Shown here: positions 24,194 through 37,502 of the stretch, in pieces | Layout of the letters: the number at the start of each line of letters is the position of its first letter | Position numbering within the stretch: position 1 is the stretch's first letter | DNA from: Tetrahymena thermophila SB210 | Lineage: Eukaryota; Ciliophora; Oligohymenophorea; Hymenostomatida; Tetrahymenidae | Length of the DNA stretch: 64,000 nucleotides | Assembly: GCF_000189635.1 (NCBI RefSeq) | Contig: NW_002476075.1 | Span: 62,001 to 126,000, forward strand | Reading direction: 5' to 3' | Made by a program: the position numbers and the translations under genes | The notes under the pieces: generated by a model | Told to the model about the DNA's origin: nothing | The model's database searches: none | The model's input: only the letters and a program-made list of their open reading frames with translations

Positions 24194-27100
24194 TTTACAC
24201 ACTGACGCTGAATCTTCGCTTATCCCTAACATTCACGATAGTTTATAAAATTCTGTTATAATCCAATCAACTCCTATTAAGTTAGCACATAAAAATACAA
24301 GTAAATATTAAAATTAATTAATTCAAATAGTAACTCATTTTTGATAAATTACTAACTAAATTACATTTTTACTATTTGATTTTGATTGGGATGAATTTAA
24401 ATTAGAGCACTTTATATATTAGAGAGGCATTTATCCATCTTTGACTAATTATTTAAAATATTTCACTCAATTTTGTAAACTATATAGATGAATCTTTCAT
24501 TAAGCCATAGCTTCAGTAAATTGATTACTTCAAGGTTAAAAATTGGTGTGATGCTTAAGATGAGTATGGTGTTTGGAGACTTGGTAGAATCAAATCAGCA
24601 AAAGGTAAAATTGCCTGAATTTTAATTTGACCATTTCAATTACTTGCAAAATGGCTTTGAATTTTCAAGCACAATACTAGATCAATTTAAAAATAAATAA
24701 ATAAGATTTAATTTACTAAATAGAAAATTGCTTTTTATTTGAAAAAAATACATATTTATTGGCAAAAATTAGAGTTATATTAATTGTAATCTTTAAATTA
24801 TTTAGATACACTACGTTCTATTGAATTCGATGGCTGGGGAACTAAATATTAGAGAGTAACAAAACAATTTATTTAATTAATTTTTACTGCTTTTTTTTTC
24901 TGCACTATATATTTATTAGATAAATTGCTGACTCTTTCATTTTTCTTCATTTACAATTTCTTTCATTCATTCATATTTAATTAAAATATTTAATTTTTAG
25001 CAATATTGCATTCACTCTGAAAAGTTAAAACCTCTCAGATATCACACAATTGGTTACACTGGATAGAAAAAAGTAACATTAAGAGACTATGAGCTGAACA
25101 TAGAAGAGCTTAAATCAGTAAAAATATTATAAAAAGCAAACAATTTAATTTATATTTTTGTAAAGGCGACCATATAATTGAAATACTTAATGAAACAAGA
25201 AGGGCTCAAAGGCTTTTATCCATATGAGTTAACTAGTAAAATTCATGTTGATTAAATAATTTTCTCCAAAAAAAAATTGAATTTTTACAGTTTTTAATAG
25301 TTTCTTTCGGTGTAACAAAAAAAAAATAATTGAAATAAATATTTGATTTGTTTTTTCAATTTACACTTTCTAATGTGAAAAATCTATGAAATTGTTAATT
25401 TTTTTAATGATTCAAATGCCTAAATTTATGTTTTATTAATCAAAAATTTACAAATTTTTGTTTTCATGAGTCTTACTTATTAAAAAATTGGAGGAAATTT
25501 ATTTAAAAATAAATTAATTAATTTTGACTTATGGAATCATCAAATTTTAAATTATATTTTTTCATATATGCTAAATTATTCTAAATTATAGGATTTCTCA
25601 GATGTGACCTTTTCTATTTGATTGACACATGCCTTACAATCCCATATGAAGTATTATTATAAATTTTGTATAAATTTGTATTAATGTAACTTTGTAACAA
25701 AGGTTGAATAGTTAGACACGATAAAAGTCATAAAACAATTTTTTTTTACTTTTCTTGAATTTTCTAAAAAGTGGCTCAAAATCCTTCCTTCAGCATTTCG
25801 AAATGTATCAAATTTCTATTATTAATATGATTTTATTTAATAAAATTGATATAAAATTCAGAGTTAAGGGAGTTTTCATCTTGATCCAGAAAGCTAATAT
25901 AAAAGTCATGATGTAGCACTTTTGAATTCAGGTTTTGAAATATGTTTACTGCTTAAAGGTAACTTAAGAAAACAATTTTATTTTAAAAAGAAAATATAAA
26001 GTCAATATTTTATAGTATAATTTTTTTAAAATGTCAATAAAAAGTATTATTTACAATAACTGTCTTTTCAATGAAAAGGTTTGTTTGGATTCGATGATCG
26101 ATGTTTAAAGCTTTATTAGAATCACATTGATGAAATTTATTGTCAAGAATTTATTCAAGATTTTATTATCGATAATGGAATTTATAGTGTGGCTGATGTT
26201 CTAGCTTACACAGATAACACTCAACAGTATAAAAAATTGAAATTTTTATTACAATTATTTTTTTGTTTTAACCTGATTTTAAAATATTAAAATTATGACT
26301 AAATTAGTTACTTTCATTTAAATATTTATTTATTATCAATTTCATTATTGAAAAATTTAGGAAAGGACCTGGTAGGAGGATTTAATTAGAAATAATATGG
26401 CCTTTACTTCGTTCTATTATGCTTATTTTTCGCTAAATGTCACCTTAAGGTTATATGAGATAGCTAAAATCTTTTGCTAAAAACACTATTAACTATTTGG
26501 AGGATTTATTTGAAGATCAATAATACGTAGATTTATTTAGACAAAGTGAAGACCACAGCAAATTTTTAAGGGAGCTATAGAAACTTTTTAAAACAGTAAT
26601 TAAAGGTAGCAAATTAATTTTATACATTTTGTTTACTTTTACTGTTTACAAATTTTTTAATCAAATATTTAGATGAAAAATTCCCATAATTCCTTAATTT
26701 CGACAATTAGATCTCAAGATAGCAAACTACATAAAGGGAATCACTATTTTTCTAGCCAAATAATGAGTCTAAATATAGATCTATATCAAGTTTATCAATG
26801 TAAAATTTTATACATGAATATAAATCCCATAATTTATCAATAAAAACTAATTTTATATCTATTCCAATTTTTATTTAATTTATTTTTTATTTTTATATAC
26901 TTTCAATATGTTAGATTCCTATATTATTTTTGGAATATTTACTAATAATTAGGGTGTGTAATGATAATGTAGAGCATGATGATAATCCTTTTTACAAGCA
27001 GTAAAAATCCAGATTATAGTCTAGATATTATGATGATGAAAATAGAAAGTATTTTAATGAGTTATACAACTAAACCTAATAAGATCTTCATTTATAAAAT

Positions 27101-29119
27101 AAACTAAACGAATCTTAAGAAATAGATAATGTTCGGGAGTTTTTCGAAGAATAATTAGCTAAACCTAATATTGTAATTCATTAGAAAGACTAATCATAAA
27201 ATTAATAAAATACCAAAAATATTTAAAACGGATAAGATAAGTTAGATACTCATAATTATAACAGTTAATTTGTTTACGAACCTTCATAGGATTAATAGTA
27301 AATAAAATAGTTGAATGATAATTAATTAGGATAAAAATAACCAAATTAGTTAAGAAAATGTTCAGAAGAAATATTGAATACTTAAAACAATCATAAAATA
27401 CAAGTTTAAAATAAACAAGAACAAAATAATAGTATTGGAGAATGTGATTAATCAGATTAGATGTTATTAAACTAAAAAAAGGATATTAAGTAATCTACAT
27501 TCAGAAAAGACACTTATCCAAAAATAACAATACATATAGAAGATCCTAATCATTCAGCTGCAAATACTACTGGAGATGATACAAAGTAAGATTATGCTAT
27601 CAGTAAATAATATAATGAAGAGGTTGTAGATATAACATAGATTAAGAAATAATAAGTCAATTAAATACCAAGTTAATCTCAAAGTTTTCTTTAAAGATAA
27701 AATCAGTTTAAATTTGAAAAAAAGGATGAGTCAATATCTAAACCTGTCTTTTATGCTTAATAACTAGAATAAAAAAATTAAGATATTGAAAATTAGAAAA
27801 TAATATAAAATGCTGCCTAGTTAATAATGGTTGAGTAAGAGCCATTGTAAAAATAAGTTTTTAGCCCATATGAAAAAATAAAAGAGTATTAAGAAGTAGA
27901 AGAAGGATAAAGTCTACAACACTAGCTTTTAAGTGAATTTAAAAATATAAAAAAAGAAGAATAGAAAAATTAAATTAATTCAGCTGAAGCAATCAGTGCA
28001 AATAAATGGTAATCACAGCTAAGTGATGGAATCGAAAATAAACTAGAATTTATGGCTAGTGAAATATAGCTTCTTAAAAACTTAGTATTATAGCTATCTG
28101 ATTAAAAAATTTAATCTTCATAAAAATCTCTTGAAAATCCAAATACTTTATAAATTAATAACAATAATTTGTAATTGAATGAAAAAAATGCTAATTAAGA
28201 GTTGCAAAATAAATTATTAAGTAGTAAAAAAGCTGAAAATTTTTAAAGTAATTCTGGTTTTAAGGAAACTTAAAATACTTAGCAAATTGCATTAAGTAAT
28301 AAAATCAGCACTCCTTAATAGTAAGTAGATTTTATGAAAAACTAAATTGTCAATCCTTTTAACCCTAGCATCACTAATGAATAATAAGAAGAAATATAAA
28401 CCTAAAAGAGCTTGAATTAAGGTTTAGATGTTTTAGGTAACTAAAATAAAATATAGATGAGAAATGAAGTGAAAAGTGAAATTACTTAGGAATATTTGAA
28501 GATTTTAGAATCTGACTAAAAGAAATAACTTTCTGAAGAGATTAAGTCGTATTTAAAGCAATAGTAGGTTGATTAATATTATTTCCCATATAAAAGTGAA
28601 AAAAAATAAGAAAGACATTCATTTACTAGTGGTGTTAAATAGTTTGAATCTGATAATTAACAAAACAACACTAATTTAAGCTTTCAAAAAATGTTAGATA
28701 AAATATGCTTAGAAGGAAATACTAACATTTTAAATTAAAGTGAGATCATTATAAAAGAGGCTTGGAACAATTAATTACTTTTAAAAGAATTTGAGTTGCT
28801 TTGCTAAATTGAGTTTTATCTAAAAGAATCTAATATTTTAGATTCTTTAAAGTTAATAAGGTGGAGAAAGAAATTAATTTAGCTTTAAGATCTTGTAGGC
28901 TATGAGGTAACAAACTTACTCTTGGAAAAAACTAAACACAAAAAAGGTATTTAATATATTAAATAAATAAAAATCATATTCATTTTAATAAAGCAAATAT
29001 ATTTATTTTTTTTAAATTTAAAAAAAGAATTTAGTTTGTAGGACCTGCTTTTTGCTAATGTCAGCTATCTAAAAAAAAATTAATCGTTTTTGAAAAATTC
29101 TGTATTAAAAATGGATTGA
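24165..29119 (+). CDS. MBT/Tudor-like domain protein with Gln-rich coiled tail, ~1092 aa
   Basis: Twelve exons: 24165-24300, 24488-24604, 24806-24855, 25001-25117, 25166-25235, 25592-25677, 25862-25958, 26079-26226, 26361-26605, 26673-26799, 26953-28946, 29028-29119. All phases agree (1093 codons). Residues ~60-130 carry a barrel-like signature, NWCDAQDEYGVWRLGRI then SIEFDGWGTKYQ, followed by LKPLRYHTIGYTGQKK. The W-D-A...W...I and FDGW-x-x-KY pattern resembles MBT/Tudor/chromo-barrel folds. Similar segments precede the helical region in some large ciliate ubiquitin hydrolases (from memory, unverified). Residues ~130-400 are helical (FYPYELTRFLRCDLFYLID, LFGFDDRCLKLYQNHIDEI). No protease motif is visible. 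Exon 11 (about 665 codons) is Gln/Lys/Asn-rich and probably coiled or disordered. The last-exon acceptor is ambiguous (29028 preferred over 29035). Confidence 0.82.
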
Positions 29120-29789
29120 TAGACTTATTGAATAAAGTAAAAATAAATTTATTCAAAGAAAATAATAAATTAAATAATTTTAACAAATTAATTATTTCTA
29201 AATAATATACTTAAAAAATAATTATTCAATACTATCTTCTAAAATATATTTTTCCTCTAATTCCTTTTATCCAGAAAAACAGATTCTTTAATCTTTGTAA
29301 ATTCTTCTTTCTTAAAATTTTTTCAAAATTATACAGATATTTGATTTTTATTCCTTTTATTAAAAAATTTTAAATTATTTATTTTCTAAATATTAGTACG
29401 CTGTGCTATCTTAATTCCTATATCATTCCCTTAGTAAAAGGGTTAAATTATTATTTTTATTTTTTAATTCATTTTGATAAAATACCAGATTGTTTCTGTA
29501 TTTTGATTCTACATATGGATAACCTTTTAATCATTATAAATATTAATAATCAGTAAATATTTTTGAACATTAAATTTTAAGGGAAATTTTAGCTACTAAA
29601 AATTGTGATAATATTAATTTTTATATAAAGATTGTTTATAAATATAAATAAATTATTAATATAAAGTTAAATACAAATATAAAAATTAATATATATTTTA
29701 TTGTGTCGTCTTTGCTTATTTAAAAGTAATTTATTATCTGATTAGTTCTATTTATTTTCTATAAAATTATTATTAAGATTTTTTTAAAA
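29120..29789. other. Convergent 3' intergenic region
   Basis: This AT-rich spacer lies between two convergently transcribed genes. It should hold both 3' UTRs and polyadenylation signals. Nothing else was recognised. Confidence 0.6.
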
Positions 29790-31268
29790 TCAAAACTCGA
29801 TTTTTTCAATTGAATTTTGATCTAAATAATGCTCATAAGCCCAAGGTTCACTGTTAATAAAAATATAAGTTAATGTAAAGATAATAATATATGTATAGTA
29901 ATTACTTTTGCAAAAACTCAGAAACAACTTTCTTTAGACTCAAATTTGAGATTAATGGTATGTTCCTGTTAATAGGCTTTCGAGCTATAGGATCAATATC
30001 ACCATTTAACTTAAAATGCTCAAGCAAGGCCTATCTTTCATAAGAAAACCCATATTAAGTAATAACAGGATCTTCATACAAATTCTTTTGATTAATTTTA
30101 GAAAATTAGAGCTTTTAATTGGTTATAAAAAAAGGAAGCTACCATAGTAATAGGGCAACATAAATGATCTGGAACTTCGTTTTTAATTTTTTTAGCATTC
30201 TTTTGATAACATTCTTCTGCCTATTATATTTATTTGATAATTTATAAATAAATAACAACTTTTTATTATTAATTTTTACTTTTTGGATTATTTCATTTGC
30301 TTACTTTTGATTCATGTTCTACTAATTTAACAAAGTCTATTTAGTTAATGTAATATTTTTTTAAATAAAATATTATTTTTGATTTATAATTTGAGCTTTT
30401 AAAGCTATATCAATTAATATTAGCTAAAATTGTTTTTAAAAATTTTAACTAACTAAAATTCTAAGTTCTGCTAAGAAATTATTAATATATTTATTTTTAA
30501 ACTTTATTAGAATTATTAAAAATCTCCTATAATTCTAGAACGTATCTAAAAAATAAGAAGCTTAATTGGAAGATATTTAGAATTCAATTACAAATTTAGA
30601 AATACTTTTAAATAGTCAATTTCTTTCTTGATGTTTTCCTATTCTATTTCAATATTTTTAAAATATAGAAGTTTCTTTGCACGAAGAATGTACTTATTCA
30701 AATCCTTCTCAAAAACTTATTTGTTTTGCCCAGCACATAAAGTTAAAGCTAAATACAATAAATAATTAACTAATTATCTAAATTTATTGAAATATATATT
30801 ACCTTTAGTCATATCCTATATGGCTTTATTGATTTGTTTAATTCCTTTTTCACTTTTTCCCATTTACGCTAATATTTATCCACTAATTAAATGTGCCTTA
30901 ATGTTATTATTATCTAATTCAATAGCTTTTTATGCATCTTAATAAGCCTTTATAAAAATGATTAGGTATATCTTTTAATCCAATTTCTAAATGCATTATT
31001 AAGTTATTTACTTCTTAATATTATAATAACTATTTGTAGGCTCTTGCCCTATTTGAAAACAAAATTGAATTCTGACTATCACAAATCTATTTATAATAAA
31101 AAATGTATTGTTTAAAATGAAAAATTTGATAAATATTGCTCAAAATAGCAAATATAATTTATATACAATAGCTGAACTATAATGCTATAGAGCTGATTTA
31201 TAATCGCTCTTTAGAAACGCATCGTTACCTAATTCCTTAAACTTCTATGATTGAGCAATAGCACTCAT
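29790..31268 (-). CDS. CHIP/STUB1-like TPR and U-box E3 ubiquitin ligase, 279 aa
   Basis: Eight exons: 31268-31167, 31086-31012, 30947-30803, 30748-30606, 30336-30280, 30220-30143, 30084-29906, 29850-29790. Phases agree throughout (280 codons). Residues 1-108 form TPR repeats typical of co-chaperones (KELGNDAFLKSDYKSALQHY, SNRARAYKQLLQYQE, AYQDAQKAIELDNNNIKAH). Residues ~108-185 are a helical linker (YILRAKKLLYFKNIEIEQE). Residues ~190-255 are a U-box: VPDHLCCPIT, DPVITQYGFSYERQALLEHF, then PIARKPI and SLKKVVSEFL, with no zinc-ligand pattern. Order and length match CHIP (human 303 aa), which binds the C-termini of Hsp70/Hsp90 through its TPRs and ubiquitinates clients. Function is inferred by homology, with the catalytic partner being an E2 enzyme. 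The protein is cytosolic, with no signal or membrane segments. The 269-bp intron between exons 4 and 5 could hide a missed exon. Confidence 0.9.
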
Positions 31269-32383
31269 TTTGTACTCTTAACTAAATTTAATTAAATTGC
31301 TTTTTATATATATTGTATGGCAAAATATTTTCTTTATTTTTTAACTAATTGAAAATTTAAATAGGAATTTTTAATATACACAAAAATTATTTGTTAAATA
31401 ATTTATTATTTCTGTCTGAAAATATCTGATTATTTAAAGTTAATTAATAGAATAAATAAAGAATAATTCTTTACAAATTCTTAAATGATAGGAGACCTAT
31501 GGCTTTAAATTGAAAATTTTATTATTTAATAAAAGAGCTAAAATAAAAGCATAAAAAAGGCTTTTTAGAAATACTACATTTTTAATTTTTATAATATTAT
31601 TTCTACACCTCTTTTTAAATATAATATAATAAATAAGTTAATTTGAGTTTTTACAAAGAATAAATTTATTACTTTTTTTTAAAATTATTTTGAATATTAC
31701 AATAATATAACAAAATACAAAAACTCATACCAGAAATCAATTAAATTTTTGATAAATTTAATTTAAAGCTATATTTTATAGGTAAATTAATATTTTTATT
31801 TTGTTAATATGAGCTAAATCATGAATTAATGATGTTATTATTTACTGAATAAATAAATAAATTCATTTAATTACTAAAATTTTTTATTTCTATTTTTTTG
31901 CAAATTGAAGAAAAAATGAAAAATTTAATTTTATCTCAAATTAATTTAAACAATTATTTATAAGAAACATATACTAGTTTGGTTTAGATATATTAGATAG
32001 AATTCATTTTATAATTTCCTTTCTCACATACACAAAAACCAAAGCTTTAGGTTTTATCTAAACTATATTTATAAACTAACATTATTGTTTATACATTAAT
32101 TTATTTATTTATATTTAAGTTAAGGTTTAATAATAGTTAATTACTGGTAGGAAGTGATTAGTCAAATTATTTGTTTATGTTAAAAATGCTTTTAAAATAT
32201 TTATATTAATAATGTAAAATAAAGGTGAATTTTTAAAGTTTAGCTTGGCCCTTAATTTTCTAATAAAAAATCTTTAATTACATCTAATAATTTTTATAAA
32301 CTAAAAGGAATTACTGAGATTCAAAATTAGCATTGTAAGCATAATTAAAATTATTAATAACAACAACACAGCTTATTAATTTT
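31269..32383. other. Divergent promoter region (CHIP-like gene and HK1)
   Basis: This AT-rich spacer of 1.1 kb lies between divergently transcribed genes, so it should hold both promoters. No motif was recognised, and no gene is visible. Confidence 0.6.
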
Positions 32384-35300
32384 ATGGGACTATTCGGGTA
32401 ATGTATTTCTAGTATGCTTAAATCTAATGCAATATTCTAATTAAAAATGGTGCAGTACATTCAAAGGTACTTCTTATTTCTCCTATATCTCTTAAACGGC
32501 TCTTATTTATTATGTATAATCTTAAAAAACAAAGATTAATATAGTTCTAATTAAGTTATTGTGATTCTAATTATGACTCCTATTATTATTATAGTTGCGT
32601 TTTTAAATGATTTTATTAATATCAGAAAGAAATCAAAGCATATATTATCATTTCTTTTAATAGGGCTTTCACTCGAATACTATCTTTAAGCATTTCAAGA
32701 AAATGATTCATACTCTTTATCTTCATTTTAATTCAGTTATTTTATAATTACAATTATTAAGGAGCATTATTTGATCTAAAACTCTAATCTACAAATATTG
32801 TAAATTATGTTCGTGATACTGTATATGACTTCCAGAATTTTTATCAGTTAAATTAGAGATCAAAGTATTTTTTGTAAAATTATGATATGCATTTTCACTC
32901 CTTTTATAGGCTTTCAAAGGTAAATTCTAAATACAAATGAATAAATTTAGGTAGGAGGAGAGTAAATTAGAAAATAGTAATCAAATAGCAATATATAAAA
33001 TTTTACTCCGCTCAAAAATAGTGAGAAATAAAATATTAGTAGAAAATAAGCTTAAAAATTAAAAAATAAAATAACAATCAACACTTCTACTTACAGAAAC
33101 TAGAATTAAGTGGATTTATCTTTTAATAAATATCTTTCAACTTATATGGTACACTAAGATGAAACAAAAAATAAAGAGATTGATTTTGAAGGTTTAGTAT
33201 TGGCTTAGTCTATTCTTTAAAGCTTACAAACAGGAATTATTATGATTAATAATGAATTTAAAATAGAATTCTGTAATTAAGAAATGAAGAAGTTTTTTTA
33301 AGTTTAAGACAAGCAAACTATTTTAGAAAATTTAATGGAAATTAAGTTGAAAGGATAAGAAAATATACAAAATTAAACTCATTTTAGCAGCAACAAACAT
33401 TTCATACATTCAAATAGTTATTAAGATCTTCGTCAAAATAATAAAGATAGTGCAAGTAGTATATAAAATAATAATAATGAGCAATCCTAATTTAAAAAGA
33501 AATATGGGACAGTTTCTTCATATAGCACTACTAGCTAAATCAGAAAGATATCAGTTGAAAAAAAAGGAAGATTAAGCCTTCATAAATATCCGAATAGAAA
33601 TACTTTGACACAGAATCCTACAAAAGATAATCAAAATAAATAAGTAATAATTGATATTTAAAGTATTAATAGAAAAAAAGATTACAGTCTCAGTTAAAAT
33701 AATTCTCTTAATTTCAAATAAATCGAAGAAAGACCAAGTTTAGAAAAAAATTAGTATAGTAATTGCAAAAACATAGAAAGTGCTTAAGATGATTTAATTA
33801 TCAGTTTTTCTAATTTATCTCAAATGGGTTTAAAACAAGGTAGGTTTTAAGAATTTTAAAATGCAATTTAAAGCAATGAATTCTAAACGAAGGTAGATAA
33901 TGGAAATTCTGATAAAAGTAACTCAAATGTGACTGAATATAATTTTAAAAAATGCATCATTCCTCAAAAGGTTTTGTAAATATTTGAATAAGAAGATGTT
34001 TATATGTATGATCTTATCAAAGTTATATTTGAGCAGTAAGATAGAGCTTATTTTAATAATTGTTACAGCTAAAACGATCTACAAGAAAATTTTAATAGAT
34101 TTGACTCCTAAGATTTTAAAAACAAGACTGAAAATTTTTTAAAAAATAATAAAACCAACAACCTAAACTAAAACCAAAACCCAAAGTAAACAACTGATTT
34201 ATAAAATCATAGATGTATCTCTTATTATATAGATAAAAATAGCTTGATTGTGAACTTAAAATAGAGCTATTAATATGAAGTCAAATATATCCAAATCAGA
34301 ATTGGTTTTTACATTCACAAATAAAATTTTGAATGGAATACATAAAGCTTTGTTATAATTGAAGTATTAGAATTAGATTAGCTCACCCTAAATTTGTAAG
34401 AAAAAGAAATCTCTGATTACAAAAATAGGATGCTGGCTTCTGTTTCTCATGAACTAAGAACTCCTCTTAACTGTTCTATTCAGATGCTAAATATGCTTTT
34501 CGATAAATTTAATTAACACAGCTCAACTTATAGCAATCAAGAAATAACTGAGATCAATTAGAGTCTTGTTAAACCAGCACTTATTTCTAATCAGCTATTA
34601 ATAAATATTATAAATGATATTTTGGATTATGCTTAAATTAATGCAGGATATTTTAAATTGGTATTTGCTTTATTTTCTCTGTTTGAAGTAGTCACTGAAT
34701 GTGCTGAACTTATGAATTTTTAAGCTGCTTAAAAAGGACTCTCTTTTGAGCTTTATTTCGATTCAAACTTACCTGAATACATCAATTCGGATTAAAATCG
34801 CATCAAATAGGTTCTATTGAATTTATTAAGCAATTCTCTTAAATTTACTGATAAAGGATATATTGAGATTAGGGTGACTTCTCTCAATTCAAATTTAATA
34901 AAAATTGATGTAAAAGACACTGGATGTGGTATCCCTTAGGATAATCTAAATAAGATTTTTGAAAGCTTTGGAAACAAATAACATTCTAAGTTCTTAAATA
35001 CCCAAGGAGCGGGGCTAGGCTTAAGTGTTGCAAATAACTTGGCAATGGGTTTAGGTGGAAATAGAAAAATAGAAGTCAAGTCAAAAGTTAATGAAGGAAC
35101 ATGCTTCTCATTTTTTATACTTAACAGAGATTCCAATAAACAAGGTTGTGAAATAAAATTGAAAGATGTCTTTAACAGGAGGTTAGTAAAATGGGAATCA
35201 ATAAACGAAAATACACTTTTAAAAGCAATGTCATTTAATAATTAAAAGAATTTTTAATAATAGTAAATAGTAATTAGAAACAATATAACGAATAGTCTAA

Positions 35301-36736
35301 AAAATTAATCTAAAACAGACAATTTAGATAGAACTTCTAGTCTCAGTAGCATTAAAATAAGGAGTAGTGTTAATTATGTTAATTCGGATTTGTAATAAGA
35401 GTTTATTTCTTTTTCTATGAGACCTAGTTAGATTATATACAGTTCTAATGAATCACCTAAAAATAGAGTTCTACCTTCATTTTTAGGTTTTCCACAAGGT
35501 TTTTCTAATTTGAATAACGACTTAAGCTCTCCTGTAAATAAGCCTAATAATTTCAACTAGGCAATTTTTAAAAATATAAGGACCTAAGAGAGCTTTACTC
35601 AATAAATTTCATTACATAACTCAAGCAATAACAATAACAGCAACTAATTATAATAATAGTAGTAATAATAATAATAGCAACAACAACCACAATTACAATA
35701 ATAAAATATTTTATTTGTGTAATAGTAATAACCATCATTATTTTAATTGATAAATTAAAAAACGAAACCTCATAAAAAAATGAATAAAACTCTAAGCATA
35801 AATGAAAATCAATATACATTTGAGCAATCTGAAACTAGTGAAAATCAAATAACTTAGCAATCAATTTATTAGTACCAAGCACCTAATAAAAGTATAGACG
35901 CGAATACTCGAATGATTACTGAGTCATGCTAAATTATAGAAGATTAGTAAATAAATAAAAATGAAATTTAAGATTAGATCATTTTTAAAGCAAGTAAGAG
36001 CTAAAATTTTGATTAAATCGAAAGCTTGTAAACAGATGATTAATTTTATTTAACAAACCAGAATTTAAATCCTCTAACAATTAACGATGATTTTACTTAA
36101 TAAGACAAATTATAAAATGGTCATATGAGTGATAGCAGCACATAATTAGATAATAAGAAAATATCTTTATAGATGGTAAAAGACATTATAAGTAAAAGAG
36201 ATATACATAACTCGAGAGATGAAAAGTTAAAGTAAAATACAAGTCTACAAAAGCATATAAACAAGCAAAATAATCCAAATATCAAACCTGATATTGCAAC
36301 TTAAATAAAGTCGATTTAGTGGAAATGTGAATGTCCTAAAATCTTAGCTGTAGATGATAATGATTTCAATTTATATACAATATAAATTAGACTATAACAG
36401 TATGCTATCCGCATAGATAAAGCTTCATCAGGTTAAATAGCAATCGATAAGTGCAAATAGATGTATATATAAAATAATTGTTGTTAAAAGTATGCCGCTA
36501 TACTCATGGATATTGATATGCCAATTAAAGATGGACACTAAACTACATAAGAAATTATTGAGTTTTATAATTCCTATAATTTAAAAATTCCAATGATTTC
36601 TGCATGCTCGGCTTATGTTTAAGAAAGTGAAAAAAAAAAAGCTCTATAATCTGGGATGTAATTTTACATAACAAAACCAATTTAAACTAGCTAGTTAGAG
36701 TAGTTTTTAGAGAAAGCATTTTCAGATTATTTTTGA
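32384..36736 (+). CDS. Membrane-bound hybrid histidine kinase HK1, 1450 aa
   Basis: This is one exon of 1451 codons with TAA/TAG as Gln, ending in TGA. The N-terminus (about residues 25-185) has several hydrophobic helices (YFLFLLYLLNGSYLLCIIL, VIVILIMTPIIIIVAFL), and no extracellular sensor domain is obvious. After a low-complexity linker comes the kinase core: HisKA H-box SVSHELRTPLN with His689, N-box NRIKQVLLNLLSNSLKF (~806), G1 DTGCGIP (~845) and G2 GAGLGLSVAN (~876). A long Gln/Asn-rich linker with a poly-Gln run at 35652-35687 leads to a receiver domain: acidic pair D1324/D1325, phospho-acceptor D1376 in ILMDIDMPIKDG, and Lys1431 in YITKPI. All residues for autophosphorylation and transfer to the receiver are present. 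HK1 is closest to HK2. The linkers are not expected to be structured. The signal sensed is unknown. Confidence 0.93.
35652..35687 (+). repeat. Poly-Gln tract written mostly with TAA/TAG
   Basis: Inside HK1 a run of 12 Gln codons is written as TAA, TAG and CAA, followed by Pro-Gln-Leu and more Gln. It looks like a trinucleotide repeat that spread within a disordered linker. It lies between the HATPase and receiver domains. Confidence 0.8.
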
Positions 36737-37502
36737 TATTATTTAATTTTAAGAAATAATCATCAAATTTAATTTGCTAAATAAACATTTCCTTTTTATT
36801 AGAAAAACTCAAAATTATTTATTCAACTACACTTAAATATTGTAAACTCTTTGTATTATGAATTGAATAAAAATACTTTTGAAACATGTTTAATTTAATA
36901 AAAACTATTTTGTTTTATAAAATAAATAATATTGCTTATAATAAATTTCTTAAATAAATATTGATTTAATTAATTTCATATTTAAAATATTTTTTAGTGT
37001 TAGGATATGATATATCATTCAGATATTAGAAAATATATAAGAACTTATTTAATTTTTGATTTTAATTTTTAGATTTAATTTTATAATTACAATAAGAATC
37101 AAACAAAATACTATTTTTAAAATAATTGGTTTATTTGTTAAACAAATTGTTTCAGGTTAATATGACAATGAAAATTTTAATTATTTGTATTTTTTTCTAT
37201 TAATATTTGGATTTAAATTAAAAAGTTTAATTTTATAAATATTTGGTTTTTTCTCAAACAGCAAATTAAAAATATAATAATAAAGCAATAAATCTTTTAA
37301 AAATATTGTGTTTATACTTTAGTTACAAGGAAAAATATGTTAATTTATATTATTATCATCATCATCAATTTATAACTAACTTAATTAAATAGTAAATTAA
37401 TTATATTTTATTTTGTTAAGAAATATATTAATAACTCTGCTCTTAAGGAAAGGATAATCAAGAAAAAAGCTGTTTTATCTGCCTATATATTAATAAAATT
37501 AA
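36737..37502. other. HK1-HK2 intergenic region
   Basis: AT-rich spacer. It contains the conserved element at 37042-37107 (listed separately). The last 70 bp before the HK2 ATG are GC-richer and open in several frames, so the HK2 start could lie slightly further upstream. Confidence 0.6.
37042..37107 (+). promoter_or_regulatory. Conserved element, copy 1 (between HK1 and HK2)
   Basis: This 66-bp segment starts AACTTATTTAATTTTTGAT and ends AAGAATCAAACAAA. It matches 49181-49246 between HK3 and HK4 with about five mismatches and no gaps. It is 306 bp after the HK1 stop and about 395 bp before the HK2 start. Flanking DNA shows no such match by eye, so the similarity is local. It may be a shared promoter or 3'-end element, or a dispersed repeat. 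Confidence 0.6.

Noticed and set aside
32930..32963. Possible short intron in HK1 (AAAGGTAAATTC...AAATTTAG)
   Set aside because: The frame stays open through it with TAA/TAG as Gln, and 32 bp is shorter than the other introns in this window.
35595..35819. Minus-strand open frame with Ile/Val/Cys runs
   Set aside because: It is the antisense shadow of the HK1 poly-Gln and Asn-rich linker.
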